DNA of 7,327 nt, from positions 1-7,327 of the forward strand of contig JASHZW010000124.1 in assembly GCA_030042335.1 (NCBI GenBank). Direction: 5' to 3'. Below the pieces are notes generated by a model. It was not told where the DNA came from. It saw nothing but the letters and a program-made list of their open reading frames with translations, and did no database searches. This document shows positions 6,040 to 7,327 of the stretch, one piece after another. The stretch is from Nitrososphaerales archaeon (GTDB lineage: Archaea > Thermoproteota > Nitrososphaeria > Nitrososphaerales > UBA183). Each line of letters opens with the position of its first letter. The first letter of the stretch is position 1. The translations under genes and the position numbers were made by a program.

Positions 6040-6861
6040 ATGTCCCCCGTCGTCGACGCACACATCCACCTCTCGGAGAGCGCGCAGGATGAGCTGATAC
6101 CATACGCAGAGGCGAACAGGCTCGGCTACAACATGGACGAGCTTCTTGGGCTGATGCAGACGAACGGGATAGGGCGCGGGCTTCTCTTGAGCCCGCCTCT
6201 GAAGGGCGGCGTGCCGCTCCCGAACGAGAAGATACTGGAACTCTGCAGGAGGAGTGGAGGGGTGCTTTCTCCGGTCTTGACCGTCGAACCCGCTGTGGGC
6301 GATGTCGAACGTGCGATAGCGCTCGCGCAGGCGAACAAGGAGGTTCGGGCTTTCAAGATAAGACTCGGCTATCTCAAGGTCTTCGCCGACGACCGGGTCT
6401 TCGACCCGCTCTACGCGTATGCGGAGTCGCACAACCTGCCGGTCATGTTCCACACAGGCGACACCGCGACCAGCAACGGGAGCCTCGAGCACTCTCATCC
6501 CCTCACCCTAGACAGGCTGGCCAACGTGCGGCCGGGCCTGAGGGTTGTGATTTGCCATTTTGGTAATCCCTGGATGCAGGACGTGGCCGAGCTGATCTAC
6601 AAGCACCCCAACGTCTACGCCGACATCTCGGGGCTCGCCGTCGGAGGGAGCAAGTATACGCAGGGCTACCTTGACTTCCTGGCGGAGCAGCTGACCCATG
6701 CGATCTACTACGCGGGAGGGGCCGGAAAGGTGATCTTCGGCACGGACTATCCCGTCTCCACACCCGATATGGCGCTGTCGCTCGTCGCGAAGATAGACGT
6801 GGACGAGGCGGACAGGAACGCGATTCTCTCCGCCAACGCGCGGAAGGTGTTCAAGCTCTGA
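6040..6861 (+). CDS. Amidohydrolase_2-family metal-dependent hydrolase (TIM barrel)
   Basis: Soluble enzyme of 273 aa, without a signal peptide, in the amidohydrolase superfamily group that contains ACMSD-like decarboxylases and lactone or amide hydrolases. Metal-site residues are visible in the expected order: DAHIHL at 6-11 (H8, H10), MFHTGD with H138 at the end of a mid-barrel strand, ICHFGNPW with H173, and FGTDYPVS with D236 as the catalytic aspartate. The NARKVFKL ending is the usual C-terminal helix of this group. Length is typical of short archaeal members. The reaction cannot be assigned from sequence, since hydrolases and decarboxylases share these residues. ATG 6040 is chosen because the DAHIH strand begins six residues later and a TATA box sits 27 bp upstream. 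The stop overlaps or closely precedes the GNAT frame, suggesting that the two are co-transcribed. Confidence 0.88.
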   Translation: MSPVVDAHIHLSESAQDELIPYAEANRLGYNMDELLGLMQTNGIGRGLLLSPPLKGGVPLPNEKILELCRRSGGVLSPVLTVEPAVGDVERAIALAQANKEVRAFKIRLGYLKVFADDRVFDPLYAYAESHNLPVMFHTGDTATSNGSLEHSHPLTLDRLANVRPGLRVVICHFGNPWMQDVAELIYKHPNVYADISGLAVGGSKYTQGYLDFLAEQLTHAIYYAGGAGKVIFGTDYPVSTPDMALSLVAKIDVDEADRNAILSANARKVFKL

Positions 6862-6890
6862 GCGAAGCATCCCGGGTCGAGATAAGGGAA

Positions 6891-7327
6891 GTGCCTCTGG
6901 CCGAGAGGATGTCGCTAGATGGGGTCCTCGACTCGAGCTTCACGGGCATCTACCTCAGGCATGCGCGCAGGACGATCTCCGAAGTCGAGACCGTGAGGGC
7001 AGCCTTCCTCGGTGGCGAGCCTGTGGGCCTCTCGATGCTCAAGATGCTCGAGGGCAAGGCGGGCTATGTCTACTACATTGCGGTCTCGGCTGCGCGCCGA
7101 CGCACCGGGATAGGCTCGGTCCTGCTGCGCGACGCCGTCGCGCTTCTCACCTCGAGGGGCGCGACCGAGGTCTATGCCAGCGTCGGGGAGGAGAACGAGG
7201 AGTCGAACGCGCTGTTCAAGGGCCACGGCTTCAGGAAGACCAACTACGGAGAGGTCTCCCGCAAGTACGGTATGCTCAAGGCGATGGGGATGTACCGCGC
7301 GATGTTCGTGGTTCCCGGGGAGGTGCT
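6891..7327 (+). CDS. GNAT-family N-acetyltransferase, 3' partial
   Basis: Acyl-CoA-dependent N-acetyltransferase whose frame is open to the window edge, giving about 145 residues in view from GTG 6891. The acetyl-CoA-binding motif A is clear: a strand YVYYIAVS followed by ARRRTGIGSVLLRDAV (residues about 59-84), matching the R/Q-x-x-G-x-G/A pyrophosphate loop. Motif B follows as EVYASVGEENEESNALF, then KGHGFRKT (to about 116). The usual GNAT core would end near here; the extra YGMLKAMGMYRAMF may be the final strand. The same frame runs upstream of 6891, and its residues RVEIREVP look like the normal GNAT first strand, so the true start may be CTG 6858, in a CTGA overlap with the amidohydrolase stop. 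An AAGGGAA before GTG 6891 resembles a ribosome site. The substrate is unknown; RimI-like protein acetylation is only one option. Confidence 0.85.
   Translation, partial: MPLAERMSLDGVLDSSFTGIYLRHARRTISEVETVRAAFLGGEPVGLSMLKMLEGKAGYVYYIAVSAARRRTGIGSVLLRDAVALLTSRGATEVYASVGEENEESNALFKGHGFRKTNYGEVSRKYGMLKAMGMYRAMFVVPGEV

Noticed and set aside
1..7327. CRISPR array, insertion sequence, integrase, attachment-site duplication at tRNA-Ser, or toxin-antitoxin pair
   Set aside because: I saw no regularly spaced repeats, transposase or integrase motifs, second copy of the tRNA 3' end, or small paired ORFs of that kind.

Overview
The window reads as an archaeal chromosome segment of high GC (roughly 58 % by eye). 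The evidence is an archaeal-type SecY, an AdkA-type adenylate kinase, a DUF106 (EMC3/TMCO1-like) protein, an archaeal cytidylate kinase and the H/ACA pseudouridine synthase Cbf5, in the order found at the end of the archaeal spc ribosomal-protein cluster. A tRNA-Ser with G73 and no encoded CCA, and several TATA boxes about 27 bp from start codons, agree with this. The genes for ribosomal proteins L34e and L14e, which in many archaea lie beside cmk and cbf5, are absent. The cytidylate kinase carries a WWDT-EGM-FLKER stretch that I associate with Thaumarchaeota-like sequences. I therefore infer a TACK archaeon, probably Nitrososphaerota or a relative. That placement is a judgement from memory, not a search result.

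Layout. Positions 1-3867 (+) hold a tightly packed, probably single operon: secY (5' end outside the window), adkA, DUF106, cmk and cbf5. The joints are a 4-nt gap, a 4-nt ATGA overlap, a 1-nt gap and a 4-nt TTGA overlap. Positions 3851-4849 carry three minus-strand genes: a small two-TM membrane protein that runs convergently into the end of cbf5, tRNA-Ser(GGA), and a NUDIX-fold protein whose catalytic box is degenerate. Positions 4877-6861 (+) hold an uncharacterised polytopic membrane protein and a TIM-barrel amidohydrolase with its own promoter. From about 6858 or 6891 (+) a GNAT acetyltransferase runs off the window end.

Working together. The first block serves core physiology: SecY and perhaps the DUF106 protein in membrane protein insertion, Adk and Cmk in nucleotide monophosphate phosphorylation, and Cbf5 in guided rRNA pseudouridylation and tRNA modification. 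The second half is accessory metabolism with no pathway that I can reconstruct.

I found no mobile element, CRISPR array, toxin-antitoxin pair, defence system or clearly novel multi-gene system. The items most worth checking are the degenerate NUDIX box, the 88-residue membrane ORF, the membrane protein with paired intramembrane glutamates, the uncertain start of the GNAT gene, and a recurring TATA-to-ATG spacing that predicts leaderless mRNAs.
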